A DNA stretch of 64,000 bases from Chamaecyparis obtusa (GCA_027943335.1 BSBK01005648.1:2097001-2161000), one strand, 5' to 3'; counted from the stretch's first letter, positions 22,666 through 35,037 are shown. Translations and numbers: made by a program. Notes: generated by a model from the sequence alone, not told the origin.

Positions 22666-24980
22666 ATGATGAAGCAGCTGCAAGCTATGCAAGTCCAGCT
22701 TGACAAACTTGAGAAAGAAAAGGAACCTAGAGAGTTCTCCATTTAAACTCTATGCTCTTTTCCATTTGATAAAGACTTGTACATGTCACCATGCCCTCAG
22801 ACAAAATGTGAACAATGTGACAACCCTTATGATACCTCTTCCATAGAGAGTGACACATCAAGCTTTGGAGACTATGATGACTATGATGATAGACAATGTA
22901 ATGATACCTATGACACCTCTGTTCCTAAGAGTCCTCCTCATCATGTGTTCCTACTTACTACAAATGGGCCGTCACATTGGATAGATCATGATGCTGATCC
23001 ATATGATTCTAATTTTGAAAGAGATTTTGATGGCTTTTGTAGACAATACTTTGATTATGATCCATCTACTACTTCTGAGGACTATAAAATGCATCATGCT
23101 AGCTTGAAGCATCAATATTATAAGAATCCTTCTCCTAAAGACTCTCCTGCTGGAAATAAAGATTATCTTCTCAAGCAAGGTCATGTTAATGTTGAACCTT
23201 TGTGTAGTGATGGTTCCCTTCCATCCCATACTTCCTCCAATACCTGTACATTTCCTAAAGCTTCTGAGTCTTTCAAATCTTTCACAAAACCTTCATCTGA
23301 CACAAGCCCTGATACTTTTCATGCGGTTCCCTATAGTTATCCTCTAGGGCTACCTCTTAAAGAAACTCAAGCTAACCTTCACTTGGCAGCAAATACTTTC
23401 AATAATGATCAACCTAAGAGCCTAAGCCTTCATATGCTATAATCCCTACTTCAGCTAGTCCTCCACCATCTCTTCCAAAGTCTTCCATACAATCCCAACA
23501 TGCTTTCATATCCTTAGAAGTGGCTCCATGTCAAGAGGACTCCAGAAATGATGAAGAAAAGAACATAAAGAAAGATCAAGATCAAGAACCCTCCATTTCA
23601 TCTACTCCTTTTCTCGATGTCTCTTATCCACTTCATCATTCTTTTGCTCCTATACCCCCTTTTTCATGCATTCCACCATGTCTTAAGTCTTCACCTAAGC
23701 AAGATCAAGCTACTACTTACACTATTGAGCTTATTGACAATCAAAATAACCTTACTACACTTTCGCTTTCTAAAGATAATACTTCCATTAAGGTTGGTAA
23801 AAATGGTGTTGTTACTTCCAATGTTAAGCCTATTGAAAATCAAGAGAAAAATTATGAGCTTATGCTATCCAAAGATCCTTGTCAAGATCAAAGTCTTCCA
23901 TCTTCTTTTTCTACCACTCCATGTTCGCTTCCACTTTCTACTCTTCCTAAGTCTTTGCAAGCTTTGAAAAAATCTATCAAAGAAGGTGCTCATATTCAAG
24001 ATGTCCACAATTCTATTGAAAATCCTAATGCTCACTCTAAAGATGCTGATGTCCTTGGTTGTCATATAGATGCTGATGAACTTATTGATTATCCTTTTGC
24101 GTCTTCCACTTCCATCCTTGGACCTCTTCCACCAATACTACGAGCTTCACATCTACCTTCCATCTTGGGTCCTTATGTCCCTTCACTTTCCCCTCCTAAC
24201 TCTCCTAATTCACCATCCATCTTGGGTCCTTACATACCTCCATCTCCTATCTTTCCTCAAGATCAACATAGATGCATACCCTTGAATCTTTTTCATCCAC
24301 CCACCCATCTAAACCAGTCATATCCTCCTTCTTCTTCCACAAGTCCCAAGTCTTTTGGAAGTAACTTGAATGTTCAATACAAGAAAAAGAAGCAATACAA
24401 GAATCTATCAAAAAAATAAGATCACCATGTCTCCTCTAATAGACATGGAAACACAAAGTCAAAAGAGATATCTAAGAAAAAAACTACAAGCCAAGTACGG
24501 GTTCCAAAATCCATTATTGAAGATATTCTCTCTAGATCATCAAAAGGAAATAAAAAGCCTATGGCTATATAAATTCCAAAGTCACTCTTGAAAGAGTCTG
24601 GTGTTGAGCAAAAAGTGAAATTGACATTCAAGCTTCCAAAGGCTTCCACTTCATCTCCCTCCAAAAATATTCTTCCATTCCATGTGCCTAAACCACAACC
24701 TCTACTATCCATTCACCATATTCCTTCACGTATTCCTTCATTCACATTTCCTCCATCTTCTCGCCACCCTTCAAGGTGTGTGTTGATGTTGATCTTGCCT
24801 TCCTTTCCACCTACCCTTTCAAAGTCCTTTCATTCATTATCCTTCTACCTCCTATCCTTTTTCCTCATTTGCCTATTCCTCGTATCTTCCAACCTCACTC
24901 ACTTTACATAAAACCTTATCCTCCATTTTTCTCTTCCATCTCCCTTTCCCTATCAGCATCTTTGAGCATATCATTTTGAA
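22666..24980 (+). pseudogene. G2 Gag-like N-terminus with long Pro/Ser-rich protein
   Basis: The first ATG at 22666 gives MMKQLQAMQVQLDKLEKEKE, a short coiled coil. Then TLCSFPFDKDL follows, matching the LCPFPFDKSL segment of element G's Gag (near 58870 on the minus strand). That supports a shared gypsy origin. An in-frame TAA near 22744 and a one-base slip near 23435 break it. The rest is acidic and Asp/Ser-rich (22850-23440), then Pro/Ser/Leu-rich. It includes two copies of SILGPYVP/SILGPYIP (24160-24250) and Lys-rich segments. A stop at 24417 appears to replace a Gln codon, and the frame stays readable to about 24980 with another slip near 24810. No capsid, protease or polymerase domain is evident. 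Function unknown; a spacer or accessory product of a non-autonomous element is likely. Confidence 0.55.
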
Positions 24981-25083
24981 TCCTTGGCATATCATGGTTT
25001 ATCCTTTCAAGGAGCATTATCTAAAGAGCTTGCCTTCTTCCAAAAGAGAAAAAAAGAGAAATGAAAAAAAAATAAAAATTGAA

Positions 25084-25236
25084 AATGTGCCTTGGTGAAA
25101 ACCTGGAAACAGGCACCTTGGTAGCAAAAGTAAAGAGAAATAAATTCATCCTATGGTGAAAACCACTCCCTTGTGGCACCTTGGATAAGTACCATGATGA
25201 AAACTTGGCAATCAGGCATCATGCGTAGTTCTTCAA
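25084..25236 (+). repeat. GTGAAAACCT short-repeat block (first, before integrase)
   Basis: GCCTTGGTGAAAACCTGG...CAGGCACCTTGGTAG occurs twice in diverged form, the second with GTGAAAACCACTCC and ATGAAAACTTGG. The same motif block occurs after the integrase fragment in this element (26380-26545) and after integrase in element G. Confidence 0.7.
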
Positions 25237-25703
25237 CATATTTCATCCATTCCATCTTCTCTCTTTGATCTTGACAAGGTTGATCTATACACAAACATTT
25301 GGCTATTTTTTGAGTTGTCTTATGATGATCTTGCTTTTATTCCTTCCATGTTTAGCCTTCATATCCATCTTCCTCCATTCATTTTTGCCTATCGCTATCC
25401 TTTTCCCCTTTGGTCTTAATCTAATAGAAAGAAAGAGTAAAACACAGTGCTATGAAGCCTCTTGACATGTCTACTCCTTTGGACTACAACCTGTCCTTCT
25501 TTGGCATTACACTTTTGTGACTTAGCATATACTAGCCTTTCACTACTTATCCAAATGTGCTTTACATGACAATTTTTCCCTAGCTTGGGTATTCTTGAGG
25601 AGTTTTCCCTTGAGGATTTCTTCCCTTCATTCTCCTTCATTCTCTTGTCTTCCATATCATCCACCAACTTGCTAATCCCTCTTGTTCTCCACCTTGCTAG
25701 ACA
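25237..25703 (+). other. Non-coding or unrecognised G2 interior
   Basis: About 470 bp between the first GTGAAAACCT block and the integrase fragment. Short Leu/Phe-rich frames are present. I recognise nothing. Confidence 0.3.
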
Positions 25704-26309
25704 TTGGGACTACACGATATGATCTTGCTTGGGAGTTTGCAATGGAAAAAGATGCTATCAAGTATACAAGTATCAGAACTAGTATCAGAACCAAGTATCA
25801 GAACTAGTATCAGAACAAGTATTAGAACCAGTGTCAGAACTAGTGTCAGAATAAGTATCAGAACTCTGACTGGGGCTACACCTTTCACTTTAGTTTATGG
25901 GTCAAAAGCAGTACTACCTATTGAGGTCAAAATCCCATCACTAAGAATCAAAATGCATGGTCTAGTAACTGATGATGACTACAGAGTGTCTAGGTTACAA
26001 GAACTAGAACTACTAGATGAGTGCAGACAAGTAGCGTATGATCATCTTAGAGTATATCAGAAGAGAATGTCTAGAGGCTACAACAAGAAAGTCAGACATA
26101 GAGAATTTCAGGTTGGTGATCTAGTCTTGAGAGAAAATCCTAAAAATCAATCACATCGAGAATGCAAGGGGAAGTTCAAACCCAATTGGCTGGGTCCCTT
26201 TGTAATCACTATTACTTTTGGCTCTAGTGCCTATCAACTCTCAATGATTGAAGGAGAACAGCTTTGAGAACCAATCAACGTTCTCCATCTGAAGAAATTC
26301 TACACCTAA
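25704..26309 (+). pseudogene. Ty3/gypsy integrase C-terminal fragment
   Basis: The frame starts in unrelated sequence, passes through a 12-bp repeat encoding Ser-Ile-Arg-Thr, and then reads as the end of a gypsy integrase. Recognisable parts are GATPFTLVYGSKAVLPIE, DDYRVSRLQELELLDECRQ, the YQKRMSRGYNKKVRHREFQV stretch, and the C-terminal GDLVLRENPKN and NWLGPFVIT motifs. A TGA at 26265-26267 interrupts just before EPINVLHLKKFYT and the TAA at 26307. The zinc-binding domain and the D-D-E catalytic core are missing, so it cannot be an active integrase. The matching region in G lies at 42620-41840 and 52742-52017 on the minus strand. Confidence 0.85.
25769..25865 (+). repeat. 12-bp coding minisatellite, eight units
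   Basis: AGTATCAGAACT and variants, eight units with a single extra base after unit 2. From unit 3 onward the frame encodes Ser-Ile/Val-Arg-Thr/Ile repeats. The same four residues occur once in the intact integrase motif of G (YRTSIRMP), so the array looks like an expansion of that codon block. Confidence 0.9.
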
Positions 26310-28638
26310 AGCATTCAGTCTATGGTAAAATGTCTTGAAAAAATTATAAAAATTAGAAAAATTTCTGAAAAAATGAACATCTTAGTGAAAACCTAGCAAT
26401 AGGCGCCTTGATGATTCAAAAAAAAAAATGAAAAATGAAAAAGAAAAAAGAAAAAGTGCCTTGGTGAAAACTTGGAAATAGGTGCCTTGGTAGCAAAAAT
26501 AGAATCTCTACCAAGATGGTGAAAAACTGGCAAACGGGCACCACTTGTTTCAAAATGCTCCATCTATTAGCACAATCTTGGTCTTTCCCAGCTTTCAGTC
26601 TTGCTTTAGTTTGTACATATCTCTTGGTTTCTTCCTGCATTTCCAGTTTTCAATAAGTCAGTTTGTACACCAAACAACTCAAGCATCTGTATCCTATCAA
26701 TTATTAACACTTGGGGGCAATAAATGTCATATCCTATGGTCTCCCATGTATCTTAGACGTGTCATATCCACTCAGAGTCCTTTGAAGCTTCGTGTGAGTC
26801 AGTTAGTCAGTCTTGTCTCTAGAAAGGATTTTTCATCTGCAACGCAATCAACAACAAACTGAAAACAATCTATGTTTTTCATGCTTTTATCTCCTCGTAT
26901 GCTTATTGATTCACCTTGAGATTTTTGCACATTGTGTCCCTTCGAACTCTTTGATGATGTCCTTTATAGGATTTAGAGAGTGATGACTAGGGGCATAATC
27001 TTTTCTTTGTCTTCTGCTTGTATGTGAAAATCTAAACAACTTTGGAAATTCTAGATTGAAATGGTGTCCGACTGTAAGAGCCTCTATCTCAAATTGGATG
27101 GCCATGTGTACCTTGACCATTGATACTCAGATGATTCAAGGAATTTTGATCTCACTATTGTCTTTTTGAGTAAGTTCTTTCTCCTACTATGAAACGCGAT
27201 CTTACCTAAGGATGTGAATGATAAGGGGTCACTACAGGTAATTCACATTGGATTTAGATTAATCTCTTGGTTGTTTGATGTGTTTGTCAATGCAAGGCAT
27301 ATTCCGGTCATCATGACGTTTATGTTTTGATGCTTGTACAAATTGCTATATCAAAATGGACATGATATTCAGGTCATCCTAGCGTTTGTGCCTTGGTGCT
27401 TATATTTAATCTGACACTCCAAAAACAAAATCAATATTCATATATCCATGGTTGTTGACCAGTGGGTGTTGTATTGATTCTTGCGCATACAAATCAATAT
27501 TCATATGTCTATGGTTTCATAGCTAGTGGGCATTGTATTGATTTATCCGGTTACCTAAAAGTTCAATGATGATAAAAAATCGACATATGATCAGTGACTA
27601 GGTCCTAGGTCTTAGGTTGCATTTCATTTTGCACGTCTCTTTACATTTTGCATGTTTGCATGATCTCACAATGCTTGGATAAACTTCAAAGCTTAAACAA
27701 TTCTTCAATCACATTTTCAAATCTAACGAGAGCTGAATCTCACATGAAGGTTCCTCCAATGAAACAGCAAGTAGAATCCTTTTTCGGGATCAAAATTAAA
27801 ATTTGAGATCATTCATATTATTAACTACTTGCATAATCAACCTTCAATCATCACAGAAATCTAGTATTCAACTTAATTGATTATCTTACATCAAACTATC
27901 AAAATTTCAACTTGGTCAACTATGGTCAACTCATAGTTTAACCTAGTCAAACTTGGTCTTTTGGGACCTTCTAATGATGCAGAATGCATTCCCAGATGTG
28001 TTTAACCACTTCTCAAATCAATTTAGCATGCTTCTGAACTATCAACGCTGACTTATTCTTGTCAGATTTCAATTTTAATCCTGAAGGGGGCATGGTATTG
28101 CACATCATTCAAAGTCTGTAAATCAAATTCTATCATATCTTTCATCAGTGATCAAGACAACAACCACGTCTAGTTGCTGATTCATCAAAAAAGACCTCAT
28201 CACTCGGGGAAAATCTATCATCACTTGGGGCATATCAGATTCATCAAGATCCATATCAATCTGGTATTCTCCTAATCTTGTAAACTGTATTAGTTTTTGC
28301 AACCATCAGATCATAGTGTTCTTTCCTTGGTTTTTCGGCAACTGAAGGATTCGGATGTGATACCTGCTAGTTCTGCTAAGACAATTAAGTCTACAACCGG
28401 TCACTCACTTCTTCACAATCATAAGATTTGGAATCAGGTGTTTTGACACTTTTTCGCAATCATAGGTTCATTTGCTGTTATAGTGAACGTTATCTTTGGT
28501 CATTCAAGACCTATTATCTCCATATCAAATCAATATCAATCAGCTTCTGTCTCATATCAATTATCAATTTCAAACATCAGTTTCATATCTTTATCAAACA
28601 CAGACTATCTTTGAACCACTGCGCTTCGCACAGTAATT
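26310..28638 (+). other. G2 3' non-coding region
   Basis: About 2.3 kb without a coding frame I trust. It carries a second GTGAAAACCT motif block (26380-26545). Two roughly 55-60 bp direct duplications lie at about 27290-27410 (GGTCATCNTNGCGTTTNTG words) and 27430-27545 (CAATATTCATAT...GGTNTTGTATTGAT words). The remainder is plain AT-rich sequence. Long untranslated tails after integrase are usual in the Tat-like gypsy group. Confidence 0.5.
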
Positions 28639-28653
28639 CAAAGAGGGGCAAAA
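28639..28653 (+). promoter_or_regulatory. G2 polypurine tract
   Basis: CAAAGAGGGGCAAAA immediately precedes the TG of the right LTR. It is a typical gypsy plus-strand primer and fixes the element's orientation. Confidence 0.85.
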
Positions 28654-29806
28654 TGTAATACCCCAAAAATGGGCTATATGTCATTAATCTCCTATATCAA
28701 CAATTCGAACAAAATCGACATCAAAGTCCTAACCTAAGGCACATCTGCACATCATCAAATCATAATTGATTATCTTAAATTTTGCATCGGGGAATATTCT
28801 TAGCAATATTCCTAATTATCTTAATTATCTTTAATTTAATGATTATTTGGTGATAAATCACATTTGTCCTAAGTTTGATTAATTGAATATTTCCATATTT
28901 AATTAATTAGATTTAATATCTTGCCAAATTAATTCTGTAATTAAATTTAATTCTATCTATTATTAATTGTATTATTTAATTTTGACAATAAATCTAATAT
29001 CTTATGAATAATTGATTAAATTCTTATTTAATTAATTAAAGCAAGTTGTCATTATTTAATAATATAATTTTTAATAAAAGTTTGATAAAATAGTTAATTA
29101 ACCCATAAATTAATTATTTTATTTCAAAAATCAATTAAGTTGAGAATAAATCACTTTATTTATTTATTAAATCATAATTATCCATGTGCACATTCAAGGA
29201 CCAGTTAAACTCAAATTGGAAAATCAATGCATGATGTTAGCTTTTTGAAACTCAACATCTTTTTGAGTTTTAAAGTTGATCTAAACTTCTAATTCAAGTT
29301 GAACTGTGCTTTTGCATGATTTTTGTGACTTAATTATCTATTATTTAAAAATAACTCAAAAATCAACCTGAGTTATTTGAGTGATTTATGGCTTTTTCTC
29401 ATGCACCTCCAAAGCCCTAGATTTCTATAAAACCAAGGCTTTAGCTCTTCATAATTCATCCACAAATTTGCACAATCACGCTGGAGAATTGGAATTGGGA
29501 AAATCAAAGCTCTTGCGAATCGACACCTTTGTGAGATCAATCTTGTTTTGCATTCATTTAGATTCATATTTCATATCATTATTATTACATAAAAAATATA
29601 ATAAATATAGATTAATTGCATTCAATTCATATCTAGATCAATTGCATTCAAATCCTTCGTTTAGGTGTCGCCTAGGTCACTGATCTTGATAAAAATTTGA
29701 GAACATTAATCTCACACCTACTAGAAGGCAGTAAATCACTTGGTTAGAGTAGATTCCAATTTTTACACGATTTTGATTATAGCTAACCTGTAATGTTTTA
29801 CTAAAG
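28654..29806 (+). repeat. G2 3' LTR, 3'-truncated
   Basis: Matches 19409-20563, with few substitutions and a one-base gap near 28681. It ends within TAATGTTTTACTAAAG, where the L2 LTR (TGTTGTGTC) begins at 29807. No target duplication can be read on this side. Confidence 0.9.
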
Positions 29807-30738
29807 TGTTGTGTCTATAGATCAGGTACTAAGAGGGGGGGGGGGGAATCAATACTTAAACATTTGCATCAATTATAACTTTCAATCTCAAACATGTAGT
29901 TTCATTCCAGTTTACTAATAGTCTATTCATTATTATTGATATGTTGTAATTGAAATAACATAAAATAAATAACCAAAAATTTGAATGCAATGATTCACAC
30001 ACCCATAACACATAGATTTTTAGTGTTGTAGAAATCCTTCATTAGAGGAAAAAACTACGGTGTGGAAGGTACCCACAACTCTTCATTGTAGCTAAAAATT
30101 TTTTCTGGTTAAGGCTACAATATGTCACTTTATGAGTGACTCACATGATTAGAAGTGACTAATACACAATTAGATGTATCTATAGTCTTGTTAGGACTAC
30201 TCTGTTAAGATATTTTATCCTGCCTACATGACATTCACCCTCTTAAAGGATTTACAAAAAGTTCATAGAATGAACTTCTAAATTTCTATGAGAGAATACC
30301 CAGTTAATGGATTTATGATACATTGTAGAAAATTTTTTAGGATTCCTTACAAGATAATTGACATGTTTTTTATTTACTCCAAAGCTTGTTAGATCCCTTA
30401 TGCTCACTGTCTCTATCTTCAAACTCTTCTTTCCTATGTTTCTTGTTCTTTGTTGATCTCTGTCTCTCTCTTTCACCTTTTATATGATTTTGTTCATTGA
30501 ACTGTATAATAATGACCTTAGATCTTAGGGTTCCTTCATCTTGATCTCATCCATAAACCATTTTCTCTATTTCCTTCTGTTGGCTATAATTATTATTTTC
30601 CCTCTATCCAATAACTGTCGAATTTCAATAACAAACTCCAATATCTATCTTATATATCTGATAACTCCTTTAGTGTTTCAATAATATAACTCCTTTAGTC
30701 TGAAATCAATGAAAAAACTTATCCTTAGATTTCCAACA
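29807..30738 (-). repeat. L2 3' LTR
   Basis: 932 bp. On the minus strand it runs TGTTGGAAATC...GACACAACA. It has the C-run/CTCTTAGTACC stretch near its end that is also seen in L1 (ACCCCCCTCTTAGTATTACC), and it adjoins a polypurine tract. Bases 29824-30076 recur at 19154-19408. Confidence 0.85.
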
Positions 30739-30754
30739 ATCTCCCCCTTTGGTA
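30739..30754 (-). promoter_or_regulatory. L2 polypurine tract
   Basis: On the minus strand this reads TACCAAAGGGGGAGAT directly before the LTR. It is the same motif as in C1, C2 and L1. Confidence 0.85.
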
Positions 30755-31165
30755 TTGATGGCAAAAAATATGATTCTTCTTCGACTCTTCAAAATTGTTT
30801 TGTCGATATCTTTGCTGTTGGTATCTCCCCTTATGATAAATTATTTTTTCCTTCTTTTTTTACTGTACATTGTATTTTTTTTTCTTACTGCTTACTTCTC
30901 CTTACTTCTCCCCCTTTTTTTGGAAATCAATGCCAAATGATATATATGCTTGTTGGGGTGCATAGGTTCTATAGTTTGTTTGTGATGAACTTATACCTAT
31001 CTATTGGATTTTGCAAAATAGTGTTCCATGAATCTTTCAATGTAGTTAAACCAATTATATGTCTATTCAAATAAGACGCTATCTCTTCTAAGTTGTCTAC
31101 AAAACTAAGTTCCGGTGTCTTTACAATATTCTCTTCTTCTTCTTCTTCTCTATTGGCCTGAATTA
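30755..31165 (-). other. L2 3' untranslated region
   Basis: About 410 bp between the end of ORF2 and the polypurine tract, T-rich on the plus strand. The Phe/Leu-rich plus-strand frame at 30709-31074 comes from that composition, not from a gene. Confidence 0.6.
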
Positions 31166-34100
31166 TATCTATGTGAGGGATGTGATAGCTTGTAGTTCCA
31201 AAATACTCATATGTAACCTATATTTCTTTTCTATAAAATCCCATTCCTTTGAAATTAATTCTCTCAGCTTTGTCGAATGCTCTACAAAATTTTTCATTAT
31301 TGGATGCATGTTGCTGATATGCTGCACTAGCTCATTATGAGCTCCGGTAATCTTACTATCTACATCCAAGGTGAATTCAACAAAATTACATAACTTACTG
31401 TACATTAATTTTTCCTATGAAAAAATTCCTTTCAAAACTTCAATAGCCTTTAACATTTCAACTTTCAAATCTTCTATCTTTGTCAATATTTTCTCTACAA
31501 GTTGATTTTCTAATTTCTTAGTTGCTTCACAAGTGAGATGCTGCTCCAAATCAGTTCTAGATCCACTGATCTGATCTATGTATACCTTTAATTTCTTCTC
31601 CAATGAGTCATCTTCATCAAAATTTACATCTAGAATTAAGTCTTCCAATATATTAAGTGTTTTGTTAAGAACTCTTCTGCTTAGCTTCTTGGCCTTTTTG
31701 TTTTCCAACTTTTCCTTTAAGTGTAACACTCTTGCATATTCTTCTTTATCTTTATTGTTCTTCATTCTCCTTGGATCTTTCTTTAGTATCTCAAATTGGG
31801 GGTCATCAGTGTCAGCTTCATCATCTTCATCTTTGTCGGTATTCTCACACTTCCATTTTCCTTTGGATTCCTTTTCCTCATCATCATAATCTTTATCTTT
31901 GTTATCATCATTATTCTTGTCTTTCTCTATCTTCTCATCCCTATCATTTATTTTTCTTGAATCTTCTTTATCTGACTCTGTTGGTGCCTAAGATGTTTTC
32001 TCATGTTTACCAGTATCACTTTTGTCTTTGTCTTTACTTCTGGTATCTTCAGTCTCTTGTTTCTTCTCAGATGATGGATCTTTGTTAGTTGATTATTTAA
32101 TTGGTAGGTGCTACTATTGAAATGATATGGGGTTCTTCTTAGTGGTTCCTAATACTTATTATTTATTATTCATCTCCTCCAATATCTCTTTAGTACTTTG
32201 TAGTGTATGCTCAAAAAACTCTTCTTGTTGTGCTACCGATACAATATCTTGTCAGTTTCTCCCATCTTCATCGGTTTCTAGTGATCTTTGATCAGTAGAT
32301 GTGTTGATAGATGTGTCAACCTTTTCAGTCTCTTTTTCTTTTGGCATTTGAACTTGTGCTTCCTCTATCTCCATTTCATTAGTAATATCTTTAATAATTA
32401 CATCATCTTTATTGGTCTGCATATTAGTTGCACTAGGTGCATTATTGATTAACTCATTGACAATAAATGAGTCATCAATTTGTGATGGTCCTGCCTTTGA
32501 ATAGGCTTCATTTTTCTCTTTGTTAAGTATCTCCTTCCATAAGTACACAATATCATGTTCCAACTTTTGTTCTTCATTGACTAACACCATAGCTATTAGT
32601 GTTTTCGTTCTAAATACTATTTTATGATTTTATGTGTAAATTACTATGTCATTATCTAATAAATGTGGAATGAGTTGCTTCAATACCTTTTTCCTCATTT
32701 CCTCAACTATGTGATACACTGAATTCCATCTTACAAGAAATGTTTCATATAGTTCCATTGATACATTGTCCTTGATATCTGTGGGGTACTTGTTATATGC
32801 ATGAAAGTGCTTCATAATTGTAGCTTCAATTAACTATTTGTTTATTTCCAAAAATTTAACAAATGTTGTAGGGTTGATTCTCCCAACTAGGTCTATTTCT
32901 ATTATATACTGTGCCATCTCTATAGGTATTTTGGTATCTTGAATTGTTTCCTTCCTGACCGCTTTCCCCATGACATTATTTTTTTTTTTGATTTGGTATC
33001 TTCCTCTTCTACTTTAGTCTATACCTTCTTGTTAGGTGGAGTTTTCACTTGACTCCTTATTTTTCTTTATTCTAGCTTTGAAGGTTTTTATGTCTTCCTT
33101 ATGATGATTCTCCTTTTTAAATTTTATTCTTTCTCAGTAACTTCTTTACCTTTTCTACTGATAGTACTTGGTGTTTTCAATTGTGTTTCCTCTTCAAAAT
33201 ACACTTCAATCTATTGAATAGAAGGTAGGGCTAGTGTCTCTGTGATTGATCCATTGTGTGTCGACCTCTTCTTCTTAACTAGTGTGGAAGGGAGCTATAG
33301 TGACCTCACTTCTTGATGTTTTTCCTCTTCCAAATGAGTAATTATTTATTCTTCACTTTCTCCATATTTATTTGTCAACTTGTTTAGCATTTTCTCTTTC
33401 TTCTTCATAATCTTAGGTTTCTTGATTTCCAATGTGATTCTATTATATGATTCTTCATATGCTCCAAAAATTTTAGCTTTCTTATCAATAGGTAAACTAA
33501 AGATATTATCCACATATCTCACTACGTCATCCTCAGTGACTTCATATCCAAATTCTGGCACCCAAGATGTTCTTGGTTGTACAAGTTGATCCTGCATGTA
33601 TTCGTGTCTACAAGAAAACATATTGAATCTTTATATTTCTCCACTACCGATGGAGGTATCCAATAGCGTGTTTTCATCTTAATTTGGAATTCCTTAAAAT
33701 ATCCCCACATAATTATATTCTAATCCTCTCCTAATTGTGAAATATACTCATTCATCTCATAAATTATTGGTCTATCTATTTTCCAATTTACTTGACCTAT
33801 GCCCAGGAAGAAATTCTTCACGTAAAAGTATAAATAAAAAATAAATGATCCATACTTAACTTCTTGTTTCTGATCTCTCTACAGTCAATTCATATTCACA
33901 AATAGTTGTGTCTGAAACATGTCCACCAAATCATAGGGTTTGTCTAGCTTTTCTATCTTATAGGCTGCACACACAATGCTACTAGGTACATTGTTTGGTC
34001 GACTAGATTGATAAACTTTGTAACCAATGATCATCATTTCAAATCATGTCTCCAGGTCCTTGACCTTGTCTACTCTCATATCTCTTCCATCTTTAGATGT

Positions 34101-34520
34101 TTTAGTGATTTTCCTCAGCTCATCCATATTGTTCATGTGTAGGGTGCATTCCTTTCCTTCCACTGATAGACCAGTGACCATATGAATTAGGTCTTTTGTA
34201 ATTTTGATTGGGGTTTCCTCATCTAACCACATAAATTCCTCATGCATGTGAATTAGTACATATTTGATCCATTCTTTATTGAATTTTGGTAGATATACTA
34301 TTTCGTCAATCCTTTCATCTCTAGATGCTTATGCTCATCCTTCAGTGCTCAGCTCCACGTAGTCTATTTTATTAATTTCTTCTTCTCCAAGTTCTACAAA
34401 TTTATTGTGAATGAAATTTATAATATCCTTTGTAAGCATTAATCTCAGAGGTAATGATAATAGGGCTCCAACATTATCTTTCTCGACTGTCTTCAATGGG
34501 TACAATTTTACTCTTAGATG
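31166..34520 (-). pseudogene. L2 ORF2, unknown protein, decayed
   Basis: Homologue of L1 ORF2 (45835-49419). The clearest shared segment, near 34290-34170 on the minus strand, is FNKEWIKYVL followed by WLDEETPIKITKDLIHMVTG. L1 has FKVEWIKIVL and WLEDGPIKITKEMIHRVIG. Further on, FSLPIDKKAKIFGAYEESYNRI (33,5xx) matches L1's LAKEIDSKAPYFGTFDEAKSKI. The C-terminal half is Lys/Glu-rich and predicted coiled coil (31765-31169). There are several stops, and the frame changes between about 33350 and 34040. No polymerase, protease or integrase motif is found. The N-terminal boundary is approximate. Confidence 0.65.
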
Positions 34521-34784
34521 CTACTTAATCGATTGCTTTAGAAAATAAGGTAACAAATGAATAGCGTCGACACATATTTATTTCCTAAAAGTGTACAAAT
34601 GAATATTTAGGCAATAAATATCTCCAACAGTAACTTTTCTTTCGATAATCATCTCTTTTGTTTGATAATGATACTTATCCACTGATTACTTTCCTTTCAC
34701 TTGTTCTCTGATAACTATATATCTTCAAAATGATAAAGCAATGATATCTTTACTTATAAAGGGATAATTAAATTTGATAATTTC

Positions 34785-35032
34785 TTATCGATCCCCAAGA
34801 AAAAAATTACTTTCATAGTTTGATGATGAGTCCTCCTCTCTAGAGGTTAGAGGGCTTCCTTCTTGATTTATGACTCCTTCCTTCTTGATCCATTTTTTCT
34901 TCATATTACTTTTCTCTTGCTCTAGATTAATCACCGCTTTTCCTTTGTTATCCTCATTGCTAGCTTGTTGGTATCTACAATTTTGTGCAACATGTCCATA
35001 CTTGTGATAGATAAAACATACCATACCAATTG
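34785..35032 (-). pseudogene. L2 Gag C-terminus with last zinc knuckle
   Basis: Reads MVCFIYHKYGHVAQNC, a CCHC box with the second Cys changed to Tyr. A Lys-rich segment and an acidic Ser-rich tail (EEDSSSNYESNF) follow. It directly abuts the target duplication of element G; its upstream part lies at 62171-63285. It corresponds to knuckle five of L1 Gag. Confidence 0.7.
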
Positions 35033-35037
35033 ATCTC
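35033..35037. repeat. Left target-site duplication of G (ATCTC)
   Basis: ATCTC directly before the G LTR at 35038 is repeated at 62166-62170 directly after the other LTR. Confidence 0.9.

Larger units (their letters stand above)
19409..29806 (+). mobile_element. Non-autonomous Ty3/gypsy element G2
   Basis: Two LTR copies starting TGTAATACCCCAAAAATGGG (19409 and 28654) enclose an 8-kb interior. The interior has a decayed Gag-like/Pro-Ser-rich frame and only the last part of integrase. No protease core, reverse transcriptase or RNase H is visible. A GAGGGGCAAAA polypurine tract precedes the right LTR, which fixes plus orientation. The right LTR stops where the L2 LTR begins, so its terminus is missing. 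By eye the LTRs are about 97% alike, which suggests recent movement, presumably with proteins from other gypsy elements. Confidence 0.85.

Noticed and set aside
23617..24285. Leu/Phe-rich frames suggesting membrane proteins
   Set aside because: Out-of-phase shadows of the Pro/Ser-rich frame of G2.
31578..32088. Plus-strand Ser/Phe-rich open frames
   Set aside because: Complement of the Lys/Glu-rich coiled-coil part of L2 ORF2 on the minus strand.
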